33,267 nt of DNA from a virus. The position numbers and the translations under genes were made by a program. The DNA lies in the IMG/VR virus record IMGVR_UViG_3300042294_004673, positions 1 through 33,267 of that record; one strand, 5' to 3'. Of this stretch, positions 1-8,577 are shown in pieces. Below the pieces are notes generated by a model. The model made no database searches and was not told where the DNA came from. It saw only the letters and a list, made by a program, of their open reading frames with translations. Position 1 is the first letter of the stretch; every line of letters starts with the position of its first letter.

Positions 1-110
1 CCTCCTGAGCTTATTTCAATGTCTTTTTCAAGTTCATTATCAGGATCAGCTTCAGGATTATATATATTTTTTGGTTTTTCTAATTCTTGTATGATAGAAA
101 GTAATTTCAT
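1..110 (-). CDS. Partial phage protein, N-terminus only
   Basis: An ATG at 108-110 opens a frame that runs off the left edge of the window, giving about 36 residues (begins MKLLSIIQELEKP). The stop codon of the upstream gene (111-113) abuts this ATG directly as TAAATG, which indicates translational coupling and supports the start. The visible part is charged, with a proline- and acid-rich stretch after residue 12. The function cannot be assigned from this fragment; it belongs to the same co-directional operon as the next gene. Confidence 0.6.
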   Translation of the reverse strand, partial: MKLLSIIQELEKPKNIYNPEADPDNELEKDIEISSG

Positions 111-473
111 TTAGTATGGTTTTGTAGATGTTACTTTAGATATAAGTTTGAAATTACGTACACCTTGTATACGTTTAATATTAGCAATTAATTCTTCCAT
201 ATTATCTTTACCAAACCCACCTTTACCTAAAAAAGGATGTGGATCTATTTTAACACTTAATTTTGAATAAAAATATGGATTATTTGTTACATCTGCATCA
301 GCCTTAATATCTTTACCAGATACAATAGTGACACCAGGTAATGAGCGAATATCTGAAAGTATATCGGTTTGTCCACGTATTTCAGTGTTAGTTACAAGTA
401 TACCTTCTACTTTATAAACTATGGGAGTTTCAGCTTCTTTTAGTAAAGATTTTATAATATTGATTAGTCTCAT
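111..473 (-). CDS. Conserved phage protein of unknown function, possible ferredoxin/ACT-like fold
   Basis: A 120-residue protein. The pattern is an N-terminal amphipathic stretch (1-14), then alternating strands and helices: VEGILVTN (about 23-30), a helix-like segment DILSDIRSLPGV (37-48), a strand, and KLSVKIDPHPF (71-81), followed by a helix and the strand GVRNFKLI near the end. This beta-alpha-beta arrangement resembles ferredoxin-like or ACT folds, but that is inference. I recall similar short proteins near virion genes of T4-like phages, without a known role. It is preceded by an ATATTTATAT element and ends in TAA touching the ATG of the next gene. Confidence 0.7.
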   Translation of the reverse strand: MRLINIIKSLLKEAETPIVYKVEGILVTNTEIRGQTDILSDIRSLPGVTIVSGKDIKADADVTNNPYFYSKLSVKIDPHPFLGKGGFGKDNMEELIANIKRIQGVRNFKLISKVTSTKPY

Positions 474-498
474 TAACGAAATTATATAGAGTTATCCA

Positions 499-508
499 AT
501 ATAAATAT
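499..508 (-). promoter_or_regulatory. Candidate late-promoter element ATATTTATAT
   Basis: The minus strand reads CATATTTATATTGG, ending about 26 bp upstream of the ATG at 473. The same 10-mer lies just upstream of the genes starting at 3062, 9237, 15537 and 21707, so it is a candidate for recognition by the gp55-like sigma factor. No −35 partner is evident. Confidence 0.4.
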
Positions 509-525
509 GAATAAAACTATAATAA

Positions 526-1101
526 TTATAAATTTACTTCACGTAATTTGGCTATATATTCCTTAATATCTTTAATTTGTTCTGCGCTTATTTTACCGCC
601 TTTCCATGTTTCTATATCACCTGCTTCACTAACGTATGTTTCATTTTGTTGAGTTAGCCATTCTTGCACAGCATCTTCAAAATCATCAATTGATTGGTTT
701 TTGTTAAGATTCATCATTTTACGCTGGTATTCATCAAAAGTACCATTAAGTTTTAATTGAGCTTCCATATCTATAACACAATTTAAACACATACTATGGA
801 TAGAATACATTACTTTATTAGCATGAGAAATAATCATTGGTTTATTACATTTAGGGCAAGTTATTGGAAGTACTATTAATTTTTTAAATTTATCCAATTT
901 ACTTACAGTTTGTTTAATACCGTTTTTAATTGTCCATTGACGACCATTTTCTTCCCATACTTCACCTTCTTTATGTTCAATATATGTTTTAGAATAACCA
1001 GTTTGAATACCAGTAGCAGCATTTGTATTATTTGTTATTATATTTCTAATACGGTTTATATCACGTTGAGAAAACTCTCGTTTTAATGCATTTTCACTCA
1101 T
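526..1101 (-). CDS. Zinc-ribbon-containing phage protein, function unknown
   Basis: A 191-residue protein with a clear four-cysteine zinc-binding site: CPKC (about residues 82-85) followed about 22 residues later by CLNC. The N-terminal third is basic and polar (KREFSQRDINRIRNII), which could contact nucleic acid. The C-terminal half is predicted helical (SAEQIKDIKEYIAKLREV at the end). The ATG at 1101 is overlapped by the TGA of the upstream nucleotidase gene (ATGA), and it has the GTT-ATG start context common in this genome. I do not recognise the family; a DNA- or RNA-binding role is only suggested by the zinc ribbon. Confidence 0.75.
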   Translation of the reverse strand: MSENALKREFSQRDINRIRNIITNNTNAATGIQTGYSKTYIEHKEGEVWEENGRQWTIKNGIKQTVSKLDKFKKLIVLPITCPKCNKPMIISHANKVMYSIHSMCLNCVIDMEAQLKLNGTFDEYQRKMMNLNKNQSIDDFEDAVQEWLTQQNETYVSEAGDIETWKGGKISAEQIKDIKEYIAKLREVNL

Positions 1102-1568
1102 AACCCTATCGATTTAAGTTTAAGTATTGTACTAACAGCAGAAGTATGATGTATTCCAATTCCACCTGCTTTATTCCATTCATCAATTGTACTTTTCATA
1201 TCATCAATTAGTATATGATTAGGAGCAGCGAAAAGTTGTTTTTCATGTCTGGGGTAGAATAATGCTTTTCTATATTGGTTGGGTATATTAATTTTTAGCC
1301 ATGCTTCTTTACCTATTTTAGAAGTAGTACTACGTGATGGAGATGATAAAATAAATGGTTTATATTTTTGAATATAACTCCAAAGTCGATGCCCATCAGG
1401 CATCCATTCTAAATTAGCCCAAAACATAGGACCTTCAGCATCTATTGGGGCCCAAAAAGCAGCGTCTCCTTTAATGTAAGTAGAGGTATCAATACCAGTT
1501 AAATCTAAATAACCTTTTTCAAAATTCACTAGTACACCATCCATGTCGCAGTAAATAACGTAACTCAT
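1098..1568 (-). CDS. HAD-family 5'(3')-nucleotidase-like protein
   Basis: A 156-residue protein of the haloacid dehalogenase superfamily. HAD motif I is DMDGVL (nucleophile D8, acid D10). The motif II Ser/Thr is in FILSSPSRST (about 92-101). A conserved basic region (K105-K109) follows, and motif IV is ILIDDMKSTIDEW (about 120-132). Size and motifs fit phage deoxyribonucleotidases or 5' nucleotidases, which dephosphorylate nucleoside monophosphates during nucleotide-pool remodelling in the cytoplasm. It overlaps the next gene by ATGA and follows the nucleotidyltransferase gene by three bases, so it is part of the nucleotide/replication operon. Substrate is not determined by sequence. Confidence 0.8.
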   Translation of the reverse strand: MSYVIYCDMDGVLVNFEKGYLDLTGIDTSTYIKGDAAFWAPIDAEGPMFWANLEWMPDGHRLWSYIQKYKPFILSSPSRSTTSKIGKEAWLKINIPNQYRKALFYPRHEKQLFAAPNHILIDDMKSTIDEWNKAGGIGIHHTSAVSTILKLKSIGL

Positions 1569-1571
1569 ATT

Positions 1572-3062
1572 TTATTTTCTTGTTATATTAATAACACCTT
1601 CTATTTCTTCGATATTATATTTTTCTTTAGGTAAGTTAGTATATAAAAATTTAGTGACTATTCTGTAACGACGAGGATCAATAGGATGAATAGTGACAAT
1701 ATACCAATCTTTATTTGTATTTAAAAAATCTAAAGTAGCATCCATTACAGTGGCATTTATTTTCATTGCTTTACCTTCACCTGTCATAGTACTTTTCATA
1801 CCTTTTTTCTTAACAGGAGCATATATTCTTTCATAAGCACCACCACCTTCGTTCACAAACTTAACTATATAATTAGTTTCACCTGTAGAAAAAGTATAAG
1901 TAGGATCATATCCACCTTTATATTCCCAATCAAATTTATTTTCTAAACTAAATGAAAGTTCTTGTAGTTCAATACTTTCTCTCATCATCTCATAGATCTC
2001 AGTGTGTTTAGCACCATATAATCTCATTAATATACCAGCAGCAGCATTAGCTTCATTTTCAATTGGAGATCCAGTTTCTCCTGAATCTGGTTTTAGCATA
2101 CCTAATTCATCTTGTTTTCTATGTACAAGCTCATGAGCTAAAGTTCTTAAAACATCAGCTAACAAACGAGGGCCAACTATAACAGTTAATTCACGTTTTT
2201 CAATATTATATGTTCCTAAAGCATGCATATTTTTAGCTGCTTCTTCATCATCAGTAAAAGTAATTTTAGGTGGGTCTTTTAATTCAATAGTATCTATAAC
2301 AAAAGAAATAAAATCATTTATTATATCCATTTTTTTGTCTTGGTCTTCTTCGTTCAAAGTTTCACCTAAGTTATTTTTCCACCAATTTATTGAAAATATA
2401 TTTTCTTGTAATTCATTAGGTGAATAAACATTAACATCCAGTATTTTAACTATTTTATCAAAGTATCCTTTTTGGTTTACCGAATCCGGAAAGCAACTTT
2501 TTAAAGTATTTAAAGTATTTAAATACCCGTTTCTAGCCTTAGAATAAGCTGTTGTACTTTTATCTAAAGTATGAAGTTGAGAATTATATGTTTTTAATTG
2601 AGCGACTAATCCACGAACTTGAGTACTTGATAAAGTAGAATTACCTACATTTGCTCTATCAGTAATATTAATAGGTATTACTCTTTCACCAAATGCTTTA
2701 ATCAATGATTTAATATAATTAACATCTTCAGGTTCATTTAATGTACCTGCCACATATGCTTTTAAATTTAAATCACCATCAAAATAATCAAATAAATCTT
2801 TAACAGGCGATTCTGTTGTGCTTATTTTAAATTTTACTTTATTGTTAGGTTGCGAAGCTAAAAAAATCTGCCATATTTTTTTACTCATAAGTGCTGTTAT
2901 TCCATCACTTTCTTTAGATGATATAACTATGATCACTTGAGTAATCTGTGGTAAAGATGATAAGTATTGTACTGTGTTAAAATGACCTTTATGAGGAGGT
3001 TTAAATCCACCTGGATAGAATACAATACCTGATTGAGCTTTGGCTTCTTTTAGTTTATTCAT
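1572..3062 (-). CDS. Fusion: cytidylyltransferase-fold nucleotidyltransferase plus HExxH metallopeptidase-like domain
   Basis: A 496-residue multidomain protein. Residues about 11-155 are a nucleotidyltransferase of the HxGH superfamily: GGFKPPHKGH (18-27) is the nucleotide-binding motif and SSTQVR (145-150) is the matching C-terminal motif seen in adenylyl- and cytidylyltransferases. Residues about 245-350 hold a zinc-peptidase signature HELVH (310-314), with ENEAN (335-339) as a candidate third-ligand glutamate. The C-terminal about 130 residues (DWEYKGGYDPTYTF to the end) are a separate beta-rich domain unknown to me. The first domain suggests NMN, pantetheine or sugar nucleotide transfer; the joining of a peptidase-like domain is unusual. 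It starts downstream of an ATATTTATAT element. Confidence 0.8.
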   Translation of the reverse strand: MNKLKEAKAQSGIVFYPGGFKPPHKGHFNTVQYLSSLPQITQVIIVISSKESDGITALMSKKIWQIFLASQPNNKVKFKISTTESPVKDLFDYFDGDLNLKAYVAGTLNEPEDVNYIKSLIKAFGERVIPINITDRANVGNSTLSSTQVRGLVAQLKTYNSQLHTLDKSTTAYSKARNGYLNTLNTLKSCFPDSVNQKGYFDKIVKILDVNVYSPNELQENIFSINWWKNNLGETLNEEDQDKKMDIINDFISFVIDTIELKDPPKITFTDDEEAAKNMHALGTYNIEKRELTVIVGPRLLADVLRTLAHELVHRKQDELGMLKPDSGETGSPIENEANAAAGILMRLYGAKHTEIYEMMRESIELQELSFSLENKFDWEYKGGYDPTYTFSTGETNYIVKFVNEGGGAYERIYAPVKKKGMKSTMTGEGKAMKINATVMDATLDFLNTNKDWYIVTIHPIDPRRYRIVTKFLYTNLPKEKYNIEEIEGVINITRK

Positions 3063-3066
3063 ACCT

Positions 3067-3076
3067 ATATAAATAT
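3067..3076 (-). promoter_or_regulatory. Candidate late-promoter element ATATTTATAT
   Basis: The minus strand reads CCATATTTATATAGGT, ending four bases before the ATG at 3062. It is an exact copy of the 10-mer at 499-508. Its extreme closeness to the start codon would give a leader of almost no length if it were a −10 element, so an alternative is that it acts in translation initiation. Confidence 0.35.
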
Positions 3077-3078
3077 GG

Positions 3079-3855
3079 CTATAATTTAATTATTGTTGGT
3101 AAAAGCTCAGTAGCTGGTTTAGGGTCTGGGTTTTCTAGTTTATAGATATCATATATTTTTAAAAACATTTCGAAATTCTTATCAATATCATCAATATACT
3201 TTAACTGCCATCCAGCACCTTGTATTTTATCTTTAGCAGATCCACGAGTTGCTGCTTTTAACCATAATATGCCTGTAGTTTCAATTTTAACGTCATGTGT
3301 TTCATTCCACGCTTTAGCATAAGCAGCTAATTGTAAACTATATGTTGTATGTAAAGAATTAGATGTTTTTATATCGAGAAAATGAATTTTATTATTTAAT
3401 TTAACAACTAAATCTCCGGTACCAGCAAATTCATATTCATCTGAAAATAAATGGTATTCAGTAGCAATAAGTTCAGGTTTGTATGCAGTCCAAAACTCAG
3501 CAAACTTTAGTATCATTTTCCAAACATCAAGTGAGTATTTTACATTACCATATTCATCAATCCAACTTACTTCTTCACCAGTGATGAATTGTTCAATAGC
3601 ATTATGTACTTGAGTACCTTCAGCAGCTGCTTTAGCCACAATAATATCACTGTTATGCCCTACATCTTTTAGCCAAGAATAAAAAAATTGATTTTTGGGA
3701 AAATAATTTAAAATAGTACTAACTGATGGATAGTATTTATCATTACGTTTATAAAAGCGTTGATCTAATACATTTATTTGTTTATTATCTTCACTGTATT
3801 CTACAATACGTTTAATTTTAGGATCTTTTAAAATATTAGTGTTTTTTTCTATCAT
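3079..3855 (-). CDS. PD-(D/E)XK nuclease, RecB/Cas4-like exonuclease
   Basis: A 258-residue protein with the RecB-family nuclease order: a histidine in GTQVHNAIEQF (about 80-90), GTGD (D148), LDIKTS (D161-x-K163) and QLAAY (175-179). These correspond to the metal ligands and catalytic lysine of the PD-(D/E)XK core and its QxxxY motif. Phage members act as DNA exonucleases or repair and recombination nucleases. The gene overlaps the primase gene by ATGA at 3852-3855, which supports a role in replication or recombination. It ends with TAG, one of the few annotated genes here that does; read-through would add only seven codons. Confidence 0.85.
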   Translation of the reverse strand: MIEKNTNILKDPKIKRIVEYSEDNKQINVLDQRFYKRNDKYYPSVSTILNYFPKNQFFYSWLKDVGHNSDIIVAKAAAEGTQVHNAIEQFITGEEVSWIDEYGNVKYSLDVWKMILKFAEFWTAYKPELIATEYHLFSDEYEFAGTGDLVVKLNNKIHFLDIKTSNSLHTTYSLQLAAYAKAWNETHDVKIETTGILWLKAATRGSAKDKIQGAGWQLKYIDDIDKNFEMFLKIYDIYKLENPDPKPATELLPTIIKL

Positions 3856-4787
3856 ATTAATTCAAATTTCTTCATAAGTAAATCAGTTATAGTTAATTGT
3901 TGAGCGTTATGAGTTAATCTAGTAAAACGTTCAAAACCCATATCGCTAGGATCTTTATCGTCTAAATCCACTAAATAAACGTCTTTACCCATGTTAAGTA
4001 ATTGTTCAGCGTATTCCATTGCCTCGCGTAAGGCATCATTATCTAACGCTATATAAATCGTTTTAACGTTGGGTTCTATTAGTTTCATCATTAATGCTTT
4101 AGATATACTTTTACCAAATAAAGGAATGGCATTACGTTTAATAGCTATAGCATCAAATATACCTTCACACAGTATTATAGGCACATCCCAATTAATAAAA
4201 TACTCTAATCCTATAATAGCGTTTTTATTACATTTAGGACTATCATATTTTCGGGATGATTCTTTTTCAAATGAACGGCCTATAAAATAATTTAAAATAC
4301 CATTTTTATCATATGAAGGTATTATAATCATATTTTTATATCTTCCTTCTTCACAGTAACCTATATTATATTTTAATATATCGTTTTCTGTTATACCTCG
4401 TTTTTTTAAATACATTAAAGCATGTTTAGCTATTATATCAGTACGTGATATATTAACTAATGGTTTATATTCTTTAGGTAGTTCTACTTTAATTATTTCA
4501 TTATTTTCTTCTTGTTTTTCAGTGTAACCAAGTATTGACTTTAATTCTGTTATTTTATCAGATGGAACTTTAAGTTTTTTAAATAATCCAATTAGTGTTT
4601 TACCTTTAGTACCACACACCCAACAATGCCATGGGTTTTCATTTTTAGAATTAGGTATTAGATTGACTTCGAGTTTAGGTTTACGATGATGACAAAACGG
4701 ACATTCATATGCATAATTACCACCACTAGTGGATTTACCTTTACCTAGTATATTACTAACAGCATTTAATAAAATAGCATTCACCAT
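3852..4787 (-). CDS. DnaG-type DNA primase (zinc finger plus TOPRIM)
   Basis: A 311-residue primase. The N-terminal zinc-binding domain has CPFC (29-32) and CWVC (55-58). The central region (113-200) contains the primase core segment YLKKRGITENDI and IIIPSYDKNGIL. The TOPRIM domain follows, with the glutamate in LCEGIFDA (E209) and the aspartate pair in ALDND (D249, D251), then DLDDKDPSDMG (274-284). It would synthesise RNA primers for lagging-strand replication with a phage helicase. It is shorter than cellular DnaG and lacks the C-terminal helicase-interacting domain, as in T4 gp61 relatives. TGA stop overlapping the ATG of the nuclease gene indicates coupled translation. Confidence 0.9.
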   Translation of the reverse strand: MVNAILLNAVSNILGKGKSTSGGNYAYECPFCHHRKPKLEVNLIPNSKNENPWHCWVCGTKGKTLIGLFKKLKVPSDKITELKSILGYTEKQEENNEIIKVELPKEYKPLVNISRTDIIAKHALMYLKKRGITENDILKYNIGYCEEGRYKNMIIIPSYDKNGILNYFIGRSFEKESSRKYDSPKCNKNAIIGLEYFINWDVPIILCEGIFDAIAIKRNAIPLFGKSISKALMMKLIEPNVKTIYIALDNDALREAMEYAEQLLNMGKDVYLVDLDDKDPSDMGFERFTRLTHNAQQLTITDLLMKKFELI

Positions 4788-4806
4788 ATATAGCGAATAT
4801 AAAAAA

Positions 4807-5256
4807 TTAATCTTGATCTAACAAGTCTTTTCGATAAAAGTGACTTAGAATATTATCATTAATAAACTCATCGTTTTCTAATACATTATACTGGAATAGA
4901 TATTTAGTTTCCCAATATGTTAGTTGTTTTTTAGTTTTACAAAGTTTAAGTAAGTAACGTTTTAATGTTTCTTTAGGAAGAGCTTTAATCATTTCAGATG
5001 ATCCATAATATGTCTTCCAATCACTTTCATTTATAACCTTTTTTGTAGATGGTTTTCTACCTTTAGTGATAGGTAATGCAGCTAATTCTTTTTTACCTAG
5101 TTTTTTATTTTGGGTATGAAAAAATGCTTTTTTACCTATATATTTTTTATAATCAGCGGTAACTGTAATATAACAATACCCATACCAATCAGCAGGGTTA
5201 AAATTAGGATCATTAATTAAATCTTCTATTGTTGTAGCATAACTAGTTTGTAACAT
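4807..5256 (-). CDS. GIY-YIG (Seg-like) nuclease family protein
   Basis: A 149-residue protein. The GIY-YIG core is GYCYI (26-30) and KKYIGKK (37-43), followed by SDWKTYYGSS, and a helix LLKLCKTKKQLTYWETKYLF that supplies the conserved glutamate of the family. I recall this arrangement from small Seg-like or GIY-YIG proteins of T4-like phages. Such proteins are site-specific endonucleases, some of them free-standing homing enzymes; here it sits between the primase gene and the disrupted tail gene at 5260-5619. The start ATG (5256-5254) lies 3 bp after that gene's stop. Whether it is an active nuclease cannot be told from sequence. Confidence 0.65.
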   Translation of the reverse strand: MLQTSYATTIEDLINDPNFNPADWYGYCYITVTADYKKYIGKKAFFHTQNKKLGKKELAALPITKGRKPSTKKVINESDWKTYYGSSEMIKALPKETLKRYLLKLCKTKKQLTYWETKYLFQYNVLENDEFINDNILSHFYRKDLLDQD

Positions 5257-5259
5257 AAT

Positions 5260-5619
5260 TTATGAATCGTATTTAATCAAAAAAGTCATATCGGTTGTTG
5301 AAGACATAGGAATTGGAGATGCCATTTTAGCAACACCTAATAATTCATTTGCGTCATTATATAAACCAATCGCTGTAACATAAGGTTGAAAATTAGAACC
5401 CGTAGCAAAATCTTTTACTATACCTTGTGACCCAGTCATATAATATGATCCTGAATAAGGATATAATTGTCCTTGACTACCTGATAATCAAGATGGGTTC
5501 TAACTAGATCCAAATTCATAATCTTTAATAGTACATTTAATATAGTTTTCATAAATAACATGTTCATTTTTGAAACTAATATTATAAATATATTTTGTAA
5601 AATCTACAGTTCTATTCAT
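5260..5619 (-). pseudogene. Tail protein gene with in-frame UAG and UGA codons (pseudogene or recoded)
   Basis: Reading from ATG at 5619 gives a single 119-codon frame to TAA at 5260-5262, but codon 40 is TAG (5500-5502) and codon 44 is TGA (5488-5490), in the context FGSS-stop-NPS-stop-LSGS. Protein-like sequence continues on both sides in the same frame. The part after residue about 26 matches the C-terminus of the protein encoded at 7546-8565: YIKCTIKDYEFGSS against [14 protein letters not shown], then NPS, then YVTAIGLYNDANELLGVAK against [19 protein letters not shown]. It is therefore a degenerate or recoded tail gene. No frameshift is present. Gln at UAG and Trp at UGA would read naturally, but neither is shown. 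Confidence 0.75.
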
Positions 5620-5633
5620 ATACTAATAAATAA

Positions 5634-6332
5634 TTAACATCTAAAAGATCCTAAATTAACATTTGGGTTATCACATGATGAAATACATGTTCCACAAATA
5701 GCAGCTCCAGTTGGGAAATATACTCCGGCAGTACATGCATTTATAGCTCCATAAGATGATCCAGCAGGTATAAATATATTAAAGTACTGTGTGTAGTTAA
5801 GATATAATGGTGATGAACAAATAGTTGTACTTCCAGGTTGATGATAAACTACAATATAAATGTTAGTATCTACTGTTACATTACCATCTAAACTCACATT
5901 TACTCCCATATAATCATTACCAGCTCCTCCATTACATGCTTGCATAAATCCATTTAAACTTATAACATTAACAGGAGTTGGTGTAGATGTTGGAGTTGGA
6001 GTAGGTGTAGGCGTTGGTGTTGGACTAGGCGTTGGACTAGGAGTAGGAGTAGGTGTTGGCGTTGGGCTAGGTGTAGGTGTAGATGTAGGTGTTGGACTAG
6101 GCGTTGGACTAGGAGTAGGAGTAGGTGTTGGCGTTGGGCTAGGTGTAGGTGTTGGTGTTGGTGTTGGAGTAGATGTAGGTGTTGGTGTTGGACAACTATT
6201 ATAATCCACCGCGGGAGCAATATAATCAGGATCTGAAGGTGAGTTTGGTTTAACTATTCCAGTTAATTGACCATTATCTAGATAATATTGATCTAATGTG
6301 TTATATCCTTTATATCCTGTATTTACTGGCAT
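5634..6332 (-). CDS. Tail/fibre-associated protein with Thr-Pro linker and Cys-rich C-terminal domain
   Basis: A 232-residue protein in three parts. Residues 1-47 contain [10 protein letters not shown] and a Cys, a pattern I associate with surface or virion proteins of Bacteroidota phages. Residues about 48-123 are a low-complexity Thr-Pro/Ser-Pro linker, likely extended and stiff. The C-terminal about 110 residues form a beta-rich module with many cysteines ([26 protein letters not shown]), plausibly a receptor- or glycan-binding tip. The linker DNA carries two copies of a 61-bp repeat that also occurs in the next gene. No signal peptide is seen. A role in host attachment is inference from architecture and from position at the distal end of the tail cluster. 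Confidence 0.7.
   Translation of the reverse strand: MPVNTGYKGYNTLDQYYLDNGQLTGIVKPNSPSDPDYIAPAVDYNSCPTPTPTSTPTPTPTPTPSPTPTPTPTPSPTPSPTPTSTPTPSPTPTPTPTPSPTPSPTPTPTPTPTPTSTPTPVNVISLNGFMQACNGGAGNDYMGVNVSLDGNVTVDTNIYIVVYHQPGSTTICSSPLYLNYTQYFNIFIPAGSSYGAINACTAGVYFPTGAAICGTCISSCDNPNVNLGSFRC
6019..6151 (-). repeat. Two copies of a 61-bp Thr-Pro linker repeat
   Basis: An identical 61-bp unit (plus-strand start GTTGGACTAGGCGTTGGACT) lies at 6019-6079 and 6091-6151, separated by 11 bp. A third exact copy is at 6793-6853 in the neighbouring gene. All lie within frames encoding [12 protein letters not shown]-like linkers, and the unit is built of degenerate 6-bp (Thr-Pro) steps. Confidence 0.9.
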
Positions 6333-6344
6333 TTTTGATTATTT

Positions 6345-7535
6345 TTATGTACAAGCTAAATTAAATCCTGTATTTCCATATAAGTTTACATTTTCATTAG
6401 TAACTATTACTGTTGATTGTCTACCAGGACATCCACTTGGTAATACTGCATAATCATTAGGTGTGCTTACTTTTAATGACATAGCTGTTGTTCCACTGCT
6501 ACTTGGTCCTAAAGTATCAGATATAGCAAAATATAATGTTGTTCCATTAGTTATATTATTAATTGTTCCTATTAATTGGCCTGTTGTTGTAACAGATGTA
6601 CTTAACATATTGTTAGATGTAACAAAATTATCTGTACTCCACCAAACATGTGCTCCAGCTTGAGTAGATGAAAGTTTAGCATACACATTCACACTATATA
6701 CAACCGCAGTTGGAGTAGGTGTAGGTGTTGGGGTTGGAGTAGGTGTAGGTGTTGGTGTAGGCGCCGGTGTATCTGTAGGTGCTAAAGTTGGTGTTGGACT
6801 AGGCGTTGGACTAGGAGTAGGAGTAGGTGTTGGCGTTGGGCTAGGTGTAGGTGTTGATGTTGGGGTAGGAGTTACTGTAGGAGTAGGAGTAACTGTTATT
6901 TGGCAAAATGGATCTGCTCCTTCCCATCCTGTTGGTCTTATACTGTTTGGTATAATAGTAAGAATAGCTATATTTTGTTCATAAAAAATATTACCTATAT
7001 AATCACCATTATTAACATTAGATCCAATAGAAGAAGATTGAGTACTTCCGCTGTAATACAAATTATAGTTTCCATCATCATATATAGCTCCACCAGAAAT
7101 AGCCATATTAAATGTAGTAGGTAATATTTTAGAACCCGCTAATTCAAATGGAATATTAATTGTAAGAATACTAGCATAAGATGATGTAGGAAACCATTTA
7201 TATGTATCTTTATTACCTAAATCAACATATCCATTATAGTACGAACTAGTACTTAAATTATCATAATATATAGTATTAATTCTAGAACCTGTATTTACTT
7301 GTGTAGGTAAAAAAGTAGGATAATATGTTAAATTAACAGAATCATAAACTAAACGATCAAACTGACCATTAGTATTATATTCATTATTAGGATCAAAAGT
7401 GCCAGGTATATTAGTTCCAAAGTTAAAAACTATATTATTAGTAACAAACGATTGAGAAGGAATATTCCAATTTTTGTTTGCTATGTAGGGTACTACAAAA
7501 GCATCAGATACACTAATTCGTTTAAATGCTGACAT
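6345..7535 (-). CDS. Tail/fibre structural protein with Thr-Pro linker
   Basis: A 396-residue protein. Residues 1-about 212 form an N-terminal domain (start [20 protein letters not shown]) typical of conserved virion proteins of this phage type. Residues about 213-277 are a Thr-Pro/Ser-Pro linker that includes the third copy of the 61-bp repeat. The C-terminal about 120 residues are a beta-sandwich-like module ([14 protein letters not shown] to GFNLACT) with two cysteines. It is co-transcribed with the linker protein downstream and with 7546-8565 upstream. The N-terminal domain probably attaches to the tail and the C-terminal module is probably exposed; this is inference. Confidence 0.7.
   Translation of the reverse strand: MSAFKRISVSDAFVVPYIANKNWNIPSQSFVTNNIVFNFGTNIPGTFDPNNEYNTNGQFDRLVYDSVNLTYYPTFLPTQVNTGSRINTIYYDNLSTSSYYNGYVDLGNKDTYKWFPTSSYASILTINIPFELAGSKILPTTFNMAISGGAIYDDGNYNLYYSGSTQSSSIGSNVNNGDYIGNIFYEQNIAILTIIPNSIRPTGWEGADPFCQITVTPTPTVTPTPTSTPTPSPTPTPTPTPSPTPSPTPTLAPTDTPAPTPTPTPTPTPTPTPTPTAVVYSVNVYAKLSSTQAGAHVWWSTDNFVTSNNMLSTSVTTTGQLIGTINNITNGTTLYFAISDTLGPSSSGTTAMSLKVSTPNDYAVLPSGCPGRQSTVIVTNENVNLYGNTGFNLACT
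6793..6853 (-). repeat. Third copy of the 61-bp Thr-Pro linker repeat
   Basis: Identical by eye over 61 bp to the copies at 6019-6079 and 6091-6151 in the neighbouring gene. The flanks diverge (here LAPTDTPAP-type codons follow), which points to recent local copying or gene conversion of the linker rather than selection on the protein alone. Confidence 0.88.
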
Positions 7536-7545
7536 TGGCGTAACA

Positions 7546-8565
7546 TTAGAAGTCTAATTTAACTCTTAATAACATTTCTTTAGTAAAATCTTTAACCAAC
7601 GGTTTATTTAATTTAGCTACAGCTAATAGATCTCCTGAATTATTAAATAATCCTATTGTTGTGGCGTATGTTTGGGGATTATAGATTAAGCTAGTATATA
7701 ATAAATTACCATTACTATCTATAATAGATGGGTTAGTTGTATAATTAAAGTCACTATTTTTTACTCTTACAAAAAAGTAAGCAGAAGAAATAGTTTCATA
7801 GTTTTGTAAATTAAAACTATTTAATAATCTAGAAACTTGACTATTATTAGCGTTTCCTGTTGATAGTGAGGTTGCTGAATTTGAATTATCAAAAATAGCA
7901 CTTATACCACCATTTGTTCCAGGAGCTAAAGCTAGTGCTCTTGGATTTAAAACAATTAATCCTTCATTAGGTAATACTATACCATAACTACCTTGAGATG
8001 TATAAGAAGTAGAATAAACATTATTAGCTGATCCACTTAATAATTGATATACTTGAGTAGAACCAATAAATGTTGAAGTAGTAGTTACAGTAGAATCATC
8101 AGTTAAAGTAATACTATTACTACCACTAGTTAATTTTAAAGTTAAAGAACCAGGGTTAATTGCTTCTTTAAAACGAGCTCTGTTTATAGATAAAACAATA
8201 ATATCTGGAGACACTGTAGTTGAACTACCAAAAGTAAAAGCAGCGTTTTCATCTCCAAAAATTAAATTACGGTATTGACCATAAATGTCTCTGGTTGGGG
8301 TTTTATCAGGGATAGCATTGTTAAAATACGCTGAACCCGATCCGCTGACATGACCATATGCTATAGAAAACTGAACTTCTGCTGCTGATGAAAACAATGG
8401 GTTAGAATTATAAACATCAAGATAAAATCTACCTCCATTTGATACTTCTTGATTTGAAGAAGTAAAAAACGAAGTTAAAGTAGTTATACCATTAGACCAC
8501 ATAGCAGATATAGTCGCATCTGAACTTATTACTGAGTCACCTGGTTGGAATGCTGCAAACGACAT
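7546..8565 (-). CDS. Virion structural protein, tail/fibre region
   Basis: A 339-residue protein, Ser/Asn/Thr-rich and beta-strand-rich throughout. The N-terminus [20 protein letters not shown] and the C-terminus [18 protein letters not shown] followed by [15 protein letters not shown] are patterns I recall from conserved structural proteins of T4-like phages of Bacteroidota and cyanobacteria. The last about 80 residues are paralogous to the interrupted frame at 5260-5619. It lies between the 219-residue structural protein and the linker proteins, all in one direction, so it is part of the late tail operon. Exact place in the particle is unknown. Confidence 0.75.
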   Translation of the reverse strand: MSFAAFQPGDSVISSDATISAMWSNGITTLTSFFTSSNQEVSNGGRFYLDVYNSNPLFSSAAEVQFSIAYGHVSGSGSAYFNNAIPDKTPTRDIYGQYRNLIFGDENAAFTFGSSTTVSPDIIVLSINRARFKEAINPGSLTLKLTSGSNSITLTDDSTVTTTSTFIGSTQVYQLLSGSANNVYSTSYTSQGSYGIVLPNEGLIVLNPRALALAPGTNGGISAIFDNSNSATSLSTGNANNSQVSRLLNSFNLQNYETISSAYFFVRVKNSDFNYTTNPSIIDSNGNLLYTSLIYNPQTYATTIGLFNNSGDLLAVAKLNKPLVKDFTKEMLLRVKLDF

Positions 8566-8577
8566 ATTATTTTTTAA

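Noticed and set aside
5960-6220. His/Leu/Gln-rich frame inside the Thr-Pro linker
   Set aside because: It is a shadow of the Thr-Pro repeat DNA in another frame and has no independent support.
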